Shown here: piece by piece, positions 20,801 through 35,800 of the stretch
Numbering within the stretch: position 1 is the stretch's first letter
How the letters are laid out: the number at the start of each line of letters is the position of its first letter
Source of the DNA: Gymnogyps californianus
Lineage: Eukaryota; Chordata; Aves; Accipitriformes; Cathartidae
Reading direction: 5' to 3'
NCBI RefSeq assembly: GCF_018139145.2
Contig: NC_059500.1
Span: 43,571,175-43,635,174, forward strand
Length of the DNA stretch: 64,000 nucleotides
The notes under the pieces: generated by a model
Seen by the model: only the letters and a program-made list of their open reading frames with translations
Databases searched by the model: none
Told to the model about the DNA's origin: nothing
Position numbers and translations under genes: made by a program

Positions 20801-23800
20801 CATGTGAATGGACTCTGAAATGACTGCTGTGTAGGGGTAAAGATATATATGTTATTCAGCATTTTCTGAAATGGCAGAAACTCTAAGAATTATTTCATCC
20901 TGTAAAAGTTCACTTGCAGTCAGAAATCCAGTTTGGAGGATTCCAAACCAATATGGCTCTGCCTTTCATGCCCTCTGCAATAGAAACAAATAATCTGAGT
21001 GAAAAACTGAATGACTTGGCACACTGTCAAGGCTGTCCTGACAACCAAGATGTGTAATTACACACATGAAGCTTATTAAAAACAGAAACAAAACAAAACA
21101 CTGGCACGTAAATTTATTGATTGAAATTAAATTCAGTTACCATCTCAACAAGAATTTAAGCTTTTTTTTTTTTTAAGGAACTTTGCCTCTGTAAGTACAC
21201 TCAGTCACCAGTGGTCATCTTTCTCCTTATGTCCTTTGCCAGTTTATGAGGGAAAGAAAGTTTTGGGATTTTTTAAAAGAAAAATTGCAACTGAGAGCAA
21301 CATTCTTCAACTTGCATTGAAAGGGATAAGCATATGTCATTAAGGTTTTTATGAAGCTATTAATACCTTATTATACATTTGAAGAATTTGATTACTAACA
21401 AATGGAAAAAAAAAATCCTTGAAGGATAGCACGTGCAAATGTATTGTTCCGATATATTTGCATCTTTGGGATTGCAACAAGGTAGAAGTTCACATATTGG
21501 CATATTTCCACAGTGCCAGCGTGCGTAATAAAAATATTCTGCGATCTTCTGAGAGAGTTTTGTTGTATCACAATTTTCCAAATTACAAATACACCAAGAA
21601 CTGGTGCATATCAACAAAAAATTCCCAGGGCTCAAGAAATAATTTCATCTGCAAACACCAAGTCACCATTCTGCTTAGAACAGTCAGAAGCTAGTTATCT
21701 GAGGAGTTTGCCCATACCAAATTTCAACTCCCTTCTCTGAGTGCATCTCGACTAGAAGAGAGATCAGGAATTCAAGGGAGAGAGATCAGGAATTCAAAGT
21801 TCAATTTTACAAACAGTAACACAAAAAGAAAACAAAACATGATTAGGTTAACATACCTTGGCTTCAATGCGTAATCTTCTGCCGTCGACGATGAATGGTT
21901 CTTTGGTAAATTCATCGTAAGTGTATTGCCATTCACATGTCAGCTGTCCAAATGTCCCTTTTGTCACAAATAACACACCACTAGGCACCAGAAAATAAAA
22001 TTAATAATTTAAAAATTAATGTAAAAATACTTAAAAGTCATCGAGTTACCCTAGCTCTAGTGAGGTCACTCGTTCCAAAATAGTTCTCATCTAATGATAC
22101 AGAGCAACCATACAGCATACTTTCCAAAAGAGTTAATTTTGAACCTTCCTCTAACTTACTTAAAATACTGTGTTTCATAGCAAAACCATAACACTACTTC
22201 TAGCTGTATTTCTACAAAAAGTTGTACAGACTTTTTATTTGAGAAGGATGCCTGATACTCCACTGTTAGACATTATTGATTCTGTTCCTGTATTATCCTT
22301 TTTTCCTTCAATATGCTAATGTATAAGTGAATCCCACAGTTCCATTGACTTCAGCCTTACGAGATTTATAACATCTTTCTCAGCTAAAGAAATCACAAAC
22401 CCGCTTTTCTCTCCTTAAATAAATTACTATGACATTCAAAATAGCATACTCGTGCTGAACAATGCTGCTGTTGAACAAGATTATTAACAGCACACTAAGC
22501 ATGCCTTCCCTGTTATTTTATCTACATATATAATGACAGACACAAAGCGCAGTTACTGATCAACAATCATCAAGGCATGCACATTTTGATGATAGTTTTC
22601 AGTACTTATTATTCAGTCAAAACTCTTTTACCTTTTTGTGACCATTAACAGATCTGTACTGTTGACCATAGCATGTGCAATATATCTGAGTTTTGCAAAT
22701 CTTCCATTTTCAATTTTCTAAAAGAGATAAAAGTTTTACAGCTTTGAATATGCTAGTATAAATTCATGTACTAATTTTGTGCTTAAAATGTATTTATCCT
22801 CCAAAAGTATAAATTGTAACAAAGCACATAGCACATACTTTTAAATAAAAGGCTACTTTCATGAAGTCAGAATGTGACTAACAGATCTGTGACAGCTAAT
22901 GTTCATAATTACGTAGGATTATTCGGTTGCTGTTAATGTAGCTATGCAAATAAAAATCAATCCTAACCAAAACTGGCAAGGAACAATATAATTTCTCAAA
23001 ACATTTCAGGACTCAGTTTTCTACATATTTTTAGTACATGCTGAACTTCTGCTGGCTAATACAGTTCTGAGACAAAAAAGGAAAGCAGGATTAATTTTCT
23101 AATTTATGTCAAGTCACCTCCGAAACATTGCAGTAATTAACTCTGGGAATAAATCTATATTTAACTGTATACAAGAACCCACTATTGTGTAGACAGTGGG
23201 ACTTAATAATGCACTTGAGGTAATGCTTAGCATTTCTCCATATTCTTTTGTTTCCCCCTGAACTTACTTAACCTTTTCCTACAATTGCCATGAATATTGT
23301 AGCAGAATATTCTTTAATGGGCAAAAAATTTTAAATATTGATGACAGCAGATGAATCATTTTAAAAAACAGATGCTCTGTAACTTTAACATGACTTGGCA
23401 ACCATTGGATTTCCAGCTTTCTGAGCAATGAGTGATTAGATTAGTGATCAAATTAAGATTGCTGCATCTTAGTTGGGAACAGCACCATGACTGCTTGCAT
23501 ACTTCCCATCTGTTACAAATTGGAAGCAAAAATAGATTAGTATAAACCAGTATGATTCAATAAACCCTTAACCACAAACATATTGCTTCAGATATGTATG
23601 CCAATATTTAAAAACATGTAGGTTAGTTCTCAATGCAGTTAAAATAGCAAAACCATTTAATGAGTATTCCTCACCACTGTAAAATGATAAAGACATTTAA
23701 TTAGGCATACCCTACAACTTCAAATTTGGCCACATGGATAACTCCACTTGCCCAAACAGATTTTTTTAAATGATGCCTTCCCTCAAAGACGCTGATTCTT

Positions 23801-26800
23801 TAGTGACTAAAACGCAAGAACATTTGAGTAACAGGTTCCCAAAAGAGAGCTTTCCAGAAAGCTCTCAGGAGGTTCAGATTAATTCTCTCTCCCCAACTCT
23901 GTTGGGCTACAAAATCACAGCTATTGATTATGTGCCTACTTACGTAAGTCACTGCTTGAATTTATTTCTGCAAGAGCTAGTGTCAGGGGCAGGATGAATA
24001 CAGCAAGAAGAATGGCATAAGAAATGAGGAATTAAGGGCTTGGAAAACAGATTATTATTTTTTTGCTTTGTCTAGGGGTTGCCAGTCCTCCGATTTGAGT
24101 CTCTCCCTGCCTCTCACATTTAGGTCCAAGCTCCTACATCATAACTAAGTAACCAAAAAATCCTCTCTCGAGGTAGCCTCTACAACGTTCTAGCACACAA
24201 CACATTGGATGGTTAGAAGACAGAGGAGGCTGTATGGACGGACAGCATGGATAGGATACTTGACCCAGATACCAGGCTACTGGTCTAGTTCAATGTCCTG
24301 GTGGATTTTCAGTGTTAGTGGCCTAGCGAGAAAGACAGGGAAAGGGAAGAGAAGGTTGACAGAACTTACAGAAATAATGCGTGTGGAAAGAGCAAGTGTG
24401 GTTCAGTAGAGGTGAAAAATACACATCGTTGCATTTAATCTGCAAGACTCTGTGACAATGCCAGCCATTTCTCTTACTGATCAAACACATTACAAATATT
24501 GCAAAGTATGACCAGTACCTCTCTTCTATTAGAAGCAATTCTAGGGGAGAAGCATTTAGTAATTTAGGATGGAGAGGATCTCTAGTCTTTCTCCTGCATC
24601 ACAGATGGTAACTTTCTTATGCTTTGCATAGCACTGAGGTAAGGCTCTCAATCCAAATGTTAATCCCACTTAAATGGGACTTGAGGGCAGGGTTACCTCT
24701 TTCTGTCTTTTCATTAGCTCACTAGTTAATTTTCAACAAGTCATGTCACCCCACTGTAACTTATTCAGTTCACCGATAACGAATTGAGAATTATGAAAAT
24801 TATTATGGAAGTACAGTACTTAACTATCACACAGGTTGCAATCCTAAACAAAAGCTATCTCAATGTCCACGAAATTCCACACAAAGTGTTTCATTCTACT
24901 AAGATTCACAAGCAAGTGGTTTGCTCAGCACAAAAATATTGTTAGCATGTGGTATGCACTGAGCTAACTACTCCTCATTGTTAGCTATGAGTCAAAGATC
25001 ATAAACTCAAGTTGTCTGCGTTCTGTAGTTTTGTAGACAACAGACGTTAATTGGGAAATAAAGCACAGGAAAATGCTGTACAGTCCATTTGCAAAGGTGA
25101 TGCTTGTATCTATGCCAATGCTGAGCAGTAACTACTTCTAAGTTTTCTGCCTTCAGGTTTTTCTACCCTTCATTTACAATCTTTATCTCTTGTAGCATTA
25201 GACTTGTACCTATTCATGAGGAATTACATCAGAGGGATACACCAATTTACTGCTGATAATTCTTATAGCAAGATCACTACTGCACTACCAAAGTGCCTTA
25301 TACAACTCAAACATAAAAGGATATATAATTGATCCCTCAATATAAATGTGTAAATATGTTTTTTAAATTTTACAGTATTTAGCTATTAATTGTTTGGAGA
25401 AAGACAGCAACTTGGACCACTGTTCAGTGATGCAAAACTATGAAAGTTAATACTGACCAATCATTGTTTGTTCAATATTAGTTTCACCACTAAGAAAACA
25501 AATACTGATTTTTAAAACACAACTTCTGTATTTCAAATTAAATAAGGTTTAATAACCTGATTACTTTAGTAAATGTTATGGTTCATTGACTAGACATGGA
25601 AATTGAATGAATCTATTGAAAAAAAGACACTCCAGGAGCTGTAAAATGTGAAGTAATCCAAGCACAAATCTTCTCCTTTGCAAATTAGTCTTACCTATAG
25701 TACAGATTGTTAGATGTCACTGCAATAATCTAACACTAAATGTGATCATTTGTGCAGAGATGGATATGCAGATATGCTCAGTGTCTTAAAAGTGGCATCT
25801 CTGCATTTGGAAAGATTCCTAATCACACCACATGCTCCTAATTTATTGAGGAGCAAGCACAGAGGCCTTTGACAAAGAAATGAAACAGAGCAGAGTGTAA
25901 GTAGTGGAGACAAAATTTAAAATCTATGATCCTTCTGGTTATAGTTCTAAAAAATACTAGTAGTATGTGTGATACAAAAGTCAGAATGTTTGATATCCTT
26001 CTTGAACTCTTCTCAGCTGAAACGATATGTAAAAAAATATTTTAAAGACCATTACTACTTAAAAAGTGGTTATAAATCTGCTACTCCTCTCTCGATGTTC
26101 AGATTAACTTGTTTTCAATTGGATTTTAGATTGCCAGTGTATTTCCTTATGAACGGATTACTGTCTAAATGTGTGAGTTCTGAAGGCAATTCACTGTTGT
26201 TGCTAAAAACTCCAATATTGAATGTATCTGTCAGCTCAAATTATAAGGTGACTTCTTCAAGAGCTGTAGAATCGCTACTTTCAGCAGGCTAACCTGGTAT
26301 AATTACATATCAAATCTTCCCCACAAAAACATTTCATAATTCTAAGCAGTACACGGGTCACTTGTTAGATCTAGGTTGAATGTGTGTGAAAAAGGGGAAA
26401 AATTGTTAAATAAAGAAAAAAACAACATGTAAAACATTCTTTTTTCTGCCATGCAAAATTCTCTCCTCATCCTTTATTAATACGAACTAACATTAATCCT
26501 TTATTGCCTACTCCCTCATTCCAGTTATCCTAATGTTCAATGTCATTCTTCGAAAAGCAAAATTTCTCTCCATGATGTGTTAGTGCCTGAATTCAAGATT
26601 CCATTCAGCTATGCCGAACAGCAACTCTGAAATTAACATGGTTTTGTTCAAATCAACAGAAATTTGTGGTCAAGGTTAACATTTCAATCTAAGGCCACAG
26701 TATGTAGGACAGTAAAAATTAGGACAGGAGCTTTCTTTCTGAACACAAAGTTTCTACTTCAAACAGAAATATAATTTGCCTATGCTGACTGGCGGAATTA

Positions 26801-29800
26801 TCTTGGTCAATTTTTGATCTGAATACCAAGAGAATGCATTTGATGAGCTGAATTGAGAACCCACACTGATCTACACTTTCATTAGGATGACCACATCTAG
26901 GTGTTCTTTGTGTTTCCTGCCAATACAACCAAAGTTCTTTGATTTGTAGCATCTGAAGTGATTACGGTATCAGCAGGGAAATGGAAAAATATTTCAGTTT
27001 TCTTTTCTGTATTCTCTGTCAGCAAACAAGCTGGTGTATGCTTTGCCTAGGACACTTCTAGTTTTTACCTGCTTTTCCACCATACATAAGCATTTATGCT
27101 TCAATCACAAACAAGCTAAAATGAAACTAAGTCACACAAGCTTCCATGTTCTGAAACAATTGGTGTTGGCTAGTCTCAGCCAGTCTCCCATAAATATAAA
27201 CAAGTCTTCTATTTGGGGATGGGCAATGGCTATGTAATAATATCCAAATGTTGCACATTTAAGGGGTAGGGATCCTGCTCTTTCCTTTAACCTAGACACA
27301 ACAGGTTTTCCAAAGGAGGATGGAAATGACAGCTGTGACTAATTAAGGGAGCAGCAAACTAGATAGCATGCATGAATGGATGCCTGGTAAGAGTCAGGAC
27401 AATGTCAAATAAAAATGAAGTTACTTTGAACTTTGGAAAGAATTTCTCCCTATAATTTTATGAAGTGAAAACTCAGTTTTAGAGTACTTCACGATATGGA
27501 TGTTTATGTTTTGATCTGAACCCAAGCCCAAGGGCAGTGAGGGAAGGAGAGAAAGGAGGAGTATGACACACTTTTCCCACTCCTCAGATGTTCTTCCTGA
27601 CAGACTGAAGTTTGAATACTAAGAAACAAGGGTCTGTTCAACCCATCCCAACATTCTGCCACCCGATCCGAAGCTTAGGTCATGACCAAAAAATGATCAC
27701 TGAACTGAAAGATGAACACCTCCAATACAGTAGGACACAGTACTGAAGCATGGCTTTGAAGGACTGTCTTCTCTACAAGCTTACATCCACTGCAGCGTAG
27801 CTGGGCAGCAACCTTACACAACACTGTAAAAGAGCCCTCACAAACTCATACACTATAAAGGCAAATTAAAAATAAAAAACGTTTTCAGTTTATTTTGTTT
27901 TGGGGTAGGCACTGAGCTGTGCCTACTGTGAACCACTGACTTCATGGTGCAAGTGTCAATGACTTATGTTCATAAGCATGAGACTAGCCTACCTTTCAGC
28001 TTTATTCCCTGCCAGGGCAAAGACCAGTGATTTCTGGCAGGTCTATAGCTTCTGTAAATAACTAATAACAACAAAGGTGTAAACAGTCTATTAAATGACC
28101 CCAGAAACTGTCTATAGTATCCCTCTGCACTGACTTTAGTCTACAGAGACTCTTGAGAGAACAAAAAGACCAAAGAACCCTGATCAAAAGGGATATACCA
28201 GATAACATCAAAGATAAAGAGCACAGCCAGTTCTTCACCTCAACAAGAAGGAAGCACATAAATTCAAGTTACCATTATACACGTCACTAAAAAAGTAAAA
28301 CTAAACACTTGGGAAAAGCTGAATCATCAACTTGTTCTGTAGCTGACAGCAGAAAACTTGGCAACCTGAGCTGAAAGAATGGCCCTTAGTCCTGGAATTT
28401 TCAGCAACAGTACTGGACTTCAAATGCAATTCACAGTGAAAAAGTGGGGAAAAAAACTGTGCAGCCAAAAAGTTAAACTATTAAAATACATTAAACTGAA
28501 GGGGGTGGGGGGGAAGCATTTGAAAAGATGGTCTGTATTTTTTGATATGTTACTTTAAGTCCCTAAAGAAATTAATCTCTACATTGGGTTTTTTGTATTT
28601 TTGGTGCCTTAAAGAGCATCACTTTCAGCTAGTTAGCTATTATACTTCTCACAGGTTTTGGTTCCGTGACTTAGAGAGAAGTTAAATCCTAATATCCCAG
28701 GTGATACAATTTTTTGTTATCCTAAATCCAAATTATTTCTTTTCCCAATGTATATTCAGTGGAAGCTAGACTGAAGACAGAAACAAATAAAATACTTGTA
28801 AAAAATTACTACATTTTTTATTGACATTAAAACTTCAAAAATAGAACTCTACTCCATGAAAGAAACAAAATACTCTAAGGTATATAATCATATTTGCCAA
28901 CTATACTGGCAAATTTTTTTTTCGGTTTGTGGGGGTTTTTTGGTTGTTGGTTTTTTGTTTTTTTTAAAGTTAGCATTCTACAACCTTTCAATCTACTCAG
29001 TAAAGAAAGAACTCTTTTTAGTTATATTGCAGCGGAATTTGAATTAGTGATACCTGACCCAGAAGTACTACCATTCATGCCAAGTTTTACTTCCACATTC
29101 TGTAATGATTTGCAGAATTATAAGTTAAAAAACTTTAAAAGTCAGGTAGAAAAAATGTATTATTTCTAAAAATCAAGTTATTTTTGCAGGGAAGTTTTTT
29201 CAGTCAAAAAATGATTACATTTCTTTCTAAAGCTGTTTTAGAATGAAGAAAAAATATGTTTTGTTATAAAATTGACATGCATTGTCTTGTAAGACAGGTC
29301 ATTACAGAAGAAAAACAAAGTTTTATAGGATAAAAAAGAAATTACACTAAGAAGCCAAAAAGGAAAAAGAAAATGTCAGGTAACATAATCAAAGTCCCAA
29401 AACCCAGTGAAGTTAATAAAACGCAACAGTAACCTTTCCATAAAGTTGTACCTAACTATTTCCTCAACTTTTAGGCATGACACGTCGTTTTTCAGGATTG
29501 AAGATTAAAATAATTTCCTACATTCTTCAAAGAAATACCTGAGATTCATTTGTATCTGAAATATTCAAAATCCTTCCCATAATGTTTCAGGCAGTAACAC
29601 ATTGCAATACAGTCTTTCATCTACTTCTGCAAGACATCCTTTTGAAATGACAGTATTACAAAATAAGTAGCAAGACATGATCTGTAGCAATCTGAAGCAT
29701 CAGTAGTTTCAGCTAAAACAAGCTCTCAAGTTGAGTTTGTCCCCTCTATTATCTGGGAGATTACAGACATATATTCCTTGGCTCATTGCCCAAGAGATCA

Positions 29801-32800
29801 GACTGTACAGCAGCTTTTGAAGGCATAGAGCCAGAAAAAGGAGTCTTATGGAGTTTAATGGTTCTTCCCTCAGAATTTTGATAACTGGAAGGCAATAGAC
29901 AATGAAGGACATGACATCACCTTTGGTAAACATGCACACATTTCAGAAGCTCTTACTGCTTTACAGCAATTCTAATTCTTCAGATGTTGGCAAAAGAGTT
30001 AATTCTTACTACAGTACTTATTGATACATTAATATCTATTGCAAGATGTCTTCAAAATGCAACACAAAAATCTAAACTTAGCAACAAACCACAAAAAAGA
30101 ATGAGAAAACTGTGCAAGCAGTCCAGTGAATACAGAATAAACCAATTTTTAAAGAAACAAGTAACTTGTAAAGCTATATTGTAGAATTTACAATACAGAA
30201 TTATAGTGGTTCAGTGTTGTTATCTCCCCCCCCATGTCTAGGTAAATAAAAAAACTAAATACTTTTGCATGTTACATAAGTTTTACTACATAGAGCCTTG
30301 TAAAAGTACTGGTATTTTCTCCAGTGGTCCATGATTTTACATAGAGTTTAGTTCTGGGGTGAATTTTTTACTTTTTTTTGTTGCTATGAAAACAAAAATA
30401 CTGATTTAAGAATCAAATAATTTATGGTCACAATCAAAAATAACTAAATAGTTTTTTCACACATCTAAGGATTCCCAAAGGATACACAAAATAAGTATTT
30501 AAAAATTACAGTAAAATAAATGACAAGTGAAAAATTAAAGGTTTATGTTAAATGTTCCTTTCAAAATATATGTATTTTATTTTTTAAATACTTTTATAGG
30601 CCATTTTTACATAAGCTAGTTCCAGGAAACATGAGAAACAATGTTGGAACAGAACAGATGAATCCATTTTAGATATACTTTAGACGTGTTTATTGTTAAA
30701 AAGAAAAGCAGACAAAATACTTTTGAAATATGAAATAAAACAGTCAAACAGCATTTTAACACCAATAACGACTGTACAACTCAGTAAAGTTTTACTAAAC
30801 ACATTTAAAAGCATTCCATCTCGCAAATTATAAATAAAACCTGTCAAACAGTTATATAAATCCAAAAAAATTAAATACACTTGATAAAAACATATCTGGA
30901 AATAAACTCTAAGTCATGGTATTACTATTTCTTCATACTATTCAATACTATCTTCACCTAATGTCCAGTTTTATCTATAAGACTATTTTTCTTATATTCT
31001 TTGCTCTTTTGCCTAGCACTCATCATCATACAGTTTATTTCTCCATATTTTTTTTGCACAGTTTTAAAAATAAGAATTTAATATCAGACAACCCCACTTT
31101 CTCAGTGGGAATTATAGCAGCAACATTTAATACTTAAAGGTCAAAAGAACGTGACAAAGGCCATGTATATCTGTTACAGTCCGTATTACCCTAACTGTCA
31201 TCATCATCACTACTATTGTGAGTCTTAGTCCATTCCCTGTAGGCCTGTCTTTTCTGAAAGCATGGTAAGGGAAGAAGAAAGCAGAAGTATTAGTTTAAAA
31301 GTATTAGTTTGTCTGGAAAATTTGTTAATTAAAGCAAAATAAAACCCCAGAAAACAAAGAAATTCTGAAGTGACATCCTAGTTCAGAACACAGCATAAGC
31401 ACTCAAAATCACCTATATCCTATTTCCTTTAATCTGCATATACAATCTCTAATTCACTAAAAAAAGTTTTATTCCAATAGAATCCAGTTATCTGTTGAAA
31501 ATGCTACAATACAGTGACTGCAGTGGGGCCAGTCACCAGACCTGTATGCATAGAAATACTACAAAAGGGGAGAATAAGCTCTTTTTCCCCATAAGAAAAT
31601 ATTATGCTATTCAAACTGCTTCAGCTGGGGGACATGTAATACACTGAGTCTCATGCAAAACAAAGAAATATCTCTAGAACCAGGAACATTAAGAATCAAA
31701 AACATTAGTACACTTGAGGGTAAAATAAGATTAAGACATCAAACAGTGTATCAGAAATTAATGTCTGAAAAAAACCTATGCAATTCATTATTTTCTGATT
31801 TGATTGTCTACAGGGAGAATTACAACCCTGTTTGGAGCTTTCAAAATATTTCTTCAAAAGTAGTTCTGCCTTAGAATCATCAGTAGCGAAAACTAATATG
31901 AAACATACAATTTTTCAACTTTAGCTACTTTCAAATGGTGGCTGCCATCACAAAATATGACAGGCATTACAAAAGGCAATGCCTTTATGCTTTTATAAGT
32001 TGGATAATGGAAGGTGGTGGTACTATACTCAACCACACAACCCAGAAAAATTAGAATTACATACTACATTGCAGAATTTTTTAAAGGTTTCTCAGAAAAC
32101 AAACCCAAATCCAAACATGTACAAATTTAAGAAGCAAAAGCAATGCAAAGTCATTAGAGAAGCCTGCACATTAGAGCTGACTGTTAGATTGCTAGCATTT
32201 GTTTTAGTGGTTCACTTTAAAACAGGAAAGGGGGTGTTTTGGAATTCATTTTCTTACCAAAAAGAGGGGAAAGATTAGAAATAACTTTATGCTGTTCATC
32301 AGTAGTAGCTTCTAACTATGCTCTAGTTAAGGCAATACTGCTTTATAACACTAGCTTTCAATTGGAGAGCACGGGTTGAAGCTACCTCATTAGAAGAAAG
32401 GCAGAGGCATACTATTTATTATCAAAGAAGTTTCACAGTCTGCTGAACTAGATCACCAGTGACTGGTATGGCAAACATAGCTGAGAAGCCCCAAATAGGA
32501 CAATCCTCTTCTACCAGAAAACAAAATGACACACTAATGAAACGCAGAAGAAACAGAAACAACCAGATTGGAACTTGACATGAAACAAACAGCTGTGGCA
32601 ATTCTCAAAATAGTCTAAAAATCCTCTCCAAAGGCTACTTCATTCTTGTCTACTTCTCCAAAAAGGTTATTTCTGTATGACTTCAACATTTCCCTGACAC
32701 ACTGTGAATCCTTCAATGTGTATTTTAAAAATTCTATTTACATTCATGCAATCACTAATTACTACTTTATTTCTTATGTTTGCATATTTCTAAAATGCGG

Positions 32801-35800
32801 TTTTACTTCTAACAGAGAAAAAAAAATAGAAACTTTGTAAGCTGCATAACAGTTGAAATTATTTCCACTTTGATAGCTGAGTCAAATTTACTTAAATGGC
32901 AGCTGAATTAAAGAATAACTGCTGCTCAGCATGTTCTTCATGCAAACAGTATTCCACTTCAAAACTGTTTACGTTCTTTCAATGGCTGTAGTATGACATA
33001 AAGCTATTTTAAGTGTGTTTAAAATGCTGTTTTACAGAAAATTGAGATTAAAAAGTCACTGTTTAAAATGTGTATTATAAAATTACTGAAAAAATTATGT
33101 TTATCATCACTGTTTATCAAAAATAAAAATTAAAGACATAAACCTTTTTAATTACACATATAAACCTTTTTCTTCTTTCAAAATGCTCTGTATCTTGCAC
33201 AAACCTCTACAGATACACTGGTATAAATTATGGTTTCTTTCTCAAAAGTTGTATCACAGAAACTGAATCACCAAAGTGGTCATAAGCCTAAGAAATTAAA
33301 GAAACTTCTTGACTGAGTTACTAGGTAAGGGGTGGTAGGGAATTTAAGAAATGGGAAATTCTGTTAAATATTTATTTCAACATATGATGAGTTAAAATGT
33401 ATGTCAAATTATCTTTCATTTTCTTCACCTGTAACATTTGACTTCCGGTTCCATCTCTTAATCTGTAAGGTCTAATAACTCCATCTTCACCAAAGAAGCG
33501 AGGTGGACGGAGGCTTATCACATCTTCTGATGAATCTGCAACTCTGACAATAAAGCAGCAAATTTAAGATATGTGTCAATATCCCTACTCGGCTATAATA
33601 TTTAGCAAAAGCTCTAAATTATTTTAAATCCAAATTAAATTCAAGTACTAGTACTGCAACTGTTGTTGTCTGTATATGTACTTTTGCATATGAATAGACA
33701 TTGAGTAGATATTCTATGAAACAGTAATAGATTTTACTCAGAAATCTATTTCAGAGAATGATTATTAGAAAATTAGATGGCACAGGGCAGCACATGCCTG
33801 CAATACTTAATTAGTGTCTAAGTATTGTGCTTCAAAACTTCAAAATTAAAGACATCTGTGCCATACAGAACTTCTGCTCTGATATTTTTCTTGCATTTCT
33901 CTGCTAAAGAACTGAAAGTGGAAAACAAAAGAGTCTGGCAATCTTATGGCAGCAAAAGTGGTCCAGCTCGCTAAAAGCAGGGCCATTAAACAGCTGTATT
34001 CAGACAAAGCTAATAAATGCCCCCTCAAAACACTTTCTCCTGCTTCTTTATAAATTACAGTGTGAGATAATCTACCACAACGGGTTTATTGAAGTGAGAC
34101 TATCACAGTATTCAATATGCAGTCCTAACACAGTTCTCAGCCTGAAAAACCAGGACAGATCCTGGCATGACCTGGTAGTCTTGGAACCCATCTCATATAG
34201 TAGTCATAATATAAAAAGTAACTTTTGATGCAGCTGAGAAATCCTTTTTTCCTGTATGTTTGGGGTAAAAGGAAAAAATCAGCAATTGAAGGAAGTCGGA
34301 TCACTGAGGCTTTTAAACTGGTTTCTTTGGTAATGCTAGAAATACCTGAGATTTGATGTTGTGTTTTTTAAATGCCATCAACTGTGTATTTTTTAAAGAG
34401 CCACCTATTTATTATATAAATAACAATATGGATAAGATTTTTTCCTAGCTCATCTGTATTAATGACAAACTTGAGAGATCCAGAAACATTGACGCACAAG
34501 TGATACAAAGACACAATGTACTACTGCTACTACTATTGTCTGTTTCATGCCATATGTCATTCTTCATACTTATTTTACTTACTTTTTAATACCCTGAAAT
34601 GTGCTGCTTGCCATGTCTATGATTCCTCCAGTAGGCCTAGCTACTGCTCCCACTAAGCCTTTTCCAACACCTTTGAAAAAACCAGCTGCTCCTTCTTTCT
34701 GAGCTCCTAAAAGGATTAAGTGCAGCAAATCATTATAAAACACTGAGTTTTTCTTACAATCTTAGCAAACTTAATTACCATTTAATTTCACATCTTATTT
34801 GATATGCAACTACATAATCTTCTCCACACAAAGTTCCTGTAAACAACATTTAAACTAGAAGTCAGTAGGAGTATAAAATTTTGATAAAAAGTTTTATAAC
34901 TCAGATTTATAATCTGTGGTGGGTTGACCTTGGCTGGATGCCAGGTGCCCACCAAGCCGCTCTATCACTCCCCCCTTAGCAGGACAGGGTGGGGGAGAAA
35001 ATAAGATGGGAAAAAACCTCATGGGTCAAGATAAAGGCAGTTTAATAAAGCAAAAGCAAAGGCTGCGTGTGGAAGCAAAGGAAAACAACAGATTTATTCT
35101 CTACTGCCCATCAGCATGCGATGTCTAGCCACTTCCTGGGAAGTAGGGCTTCAGTACACGTAGCAGTTGCTCCAGAAGACAAATGTCGTAATAATGAATG
35201 CCACGCGCTACCCCTCCCACCCCCCCACCCACCCCCCCCCGCCTTTCCCTTAGCTTTTATTGCTGAGCAGATGTCATATGGTATAGAATATCCCTTTGGT
35301 CAGTTTCGGTCAGCTGTACTGGGTATGTCCCCTCCCAAGATCTTGCCCACCCCGAGCCCCCTGAGGGGGGAACCTTGGAGACACAGCCTTGATGCTGTGC
35401 AAGCACTGCTCAGCAGTAGCCAAAACACTGGTGTGCTATCAACACCTTTCTAGCTACCAATACAAAGCACAGCACTATGAGGGCTGCTACGGGCAAAATT
35501 AACTCCATCTCAGCCAGACCCAATACATAATGTCTCATCAAATATGAAGAATTTACCATCATATGAACAGTTAATGCATCAGAAGACCTAAACTTACCTC
35601 TTATTGGTTTTGTAACTATTCCTGTTATGCCACTGACAAAACCCTACCAAGAGAAACAAAAGAGACATTACAAATACGCTTTCAGATTGTATTTTTCATT
35701 TCTTACATTTTTCTTACTATTTCTTTGGTGAATAGCCTCAAAGTACATGTGTTGGAGTATTCTAAAATTCACTACAAGTTAACAGAATTAGAGCCACCTG

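Larger units (their letters stand above)
20300..22631 (-). other. VPS13A introns between exons 26, 27 and 28
   Basis: 20300-21856 and 21981-22631. Only the 22-bp tandem duplication stands out; open frames at 21360-21740 lie on both strands and are chance. Confidence 0.75.
22718..33428 (-). other. Longest VPS13A intron, between exons 25 and 26
   Basis: 10.7 kb, free of recognisable CR1 or LTR copies. The alternative terminal exon is at 31191-31253. The 28,800-31,190 part is strongly AT-rich and would be that exon's 3' UTR and downstream region. Open frames such as 23770-23997, 25969-26292 and 31979-32278 on + show no known protein features. Confidence 0.75.

Noticed and set aside
25969..26292. 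107-codon open frame as a novel intronic gene
   Set aside because: No domain, signal or splice context. Open frames of this length are expected by chance across 64 kb.
34699..34706. Alternative acceptor 8 nt inside VPS13A exon 24 (after GAGCTCAG)
   Set aside because: It would drop conserved Ala-Gln and shift the frame of everything downstream.
35067..35453. 128-codon plus-strand open frame
   Set aside because: It runs antisense through the solo LTR, is proline-rich only because of the C tract, and has no family resemblance.
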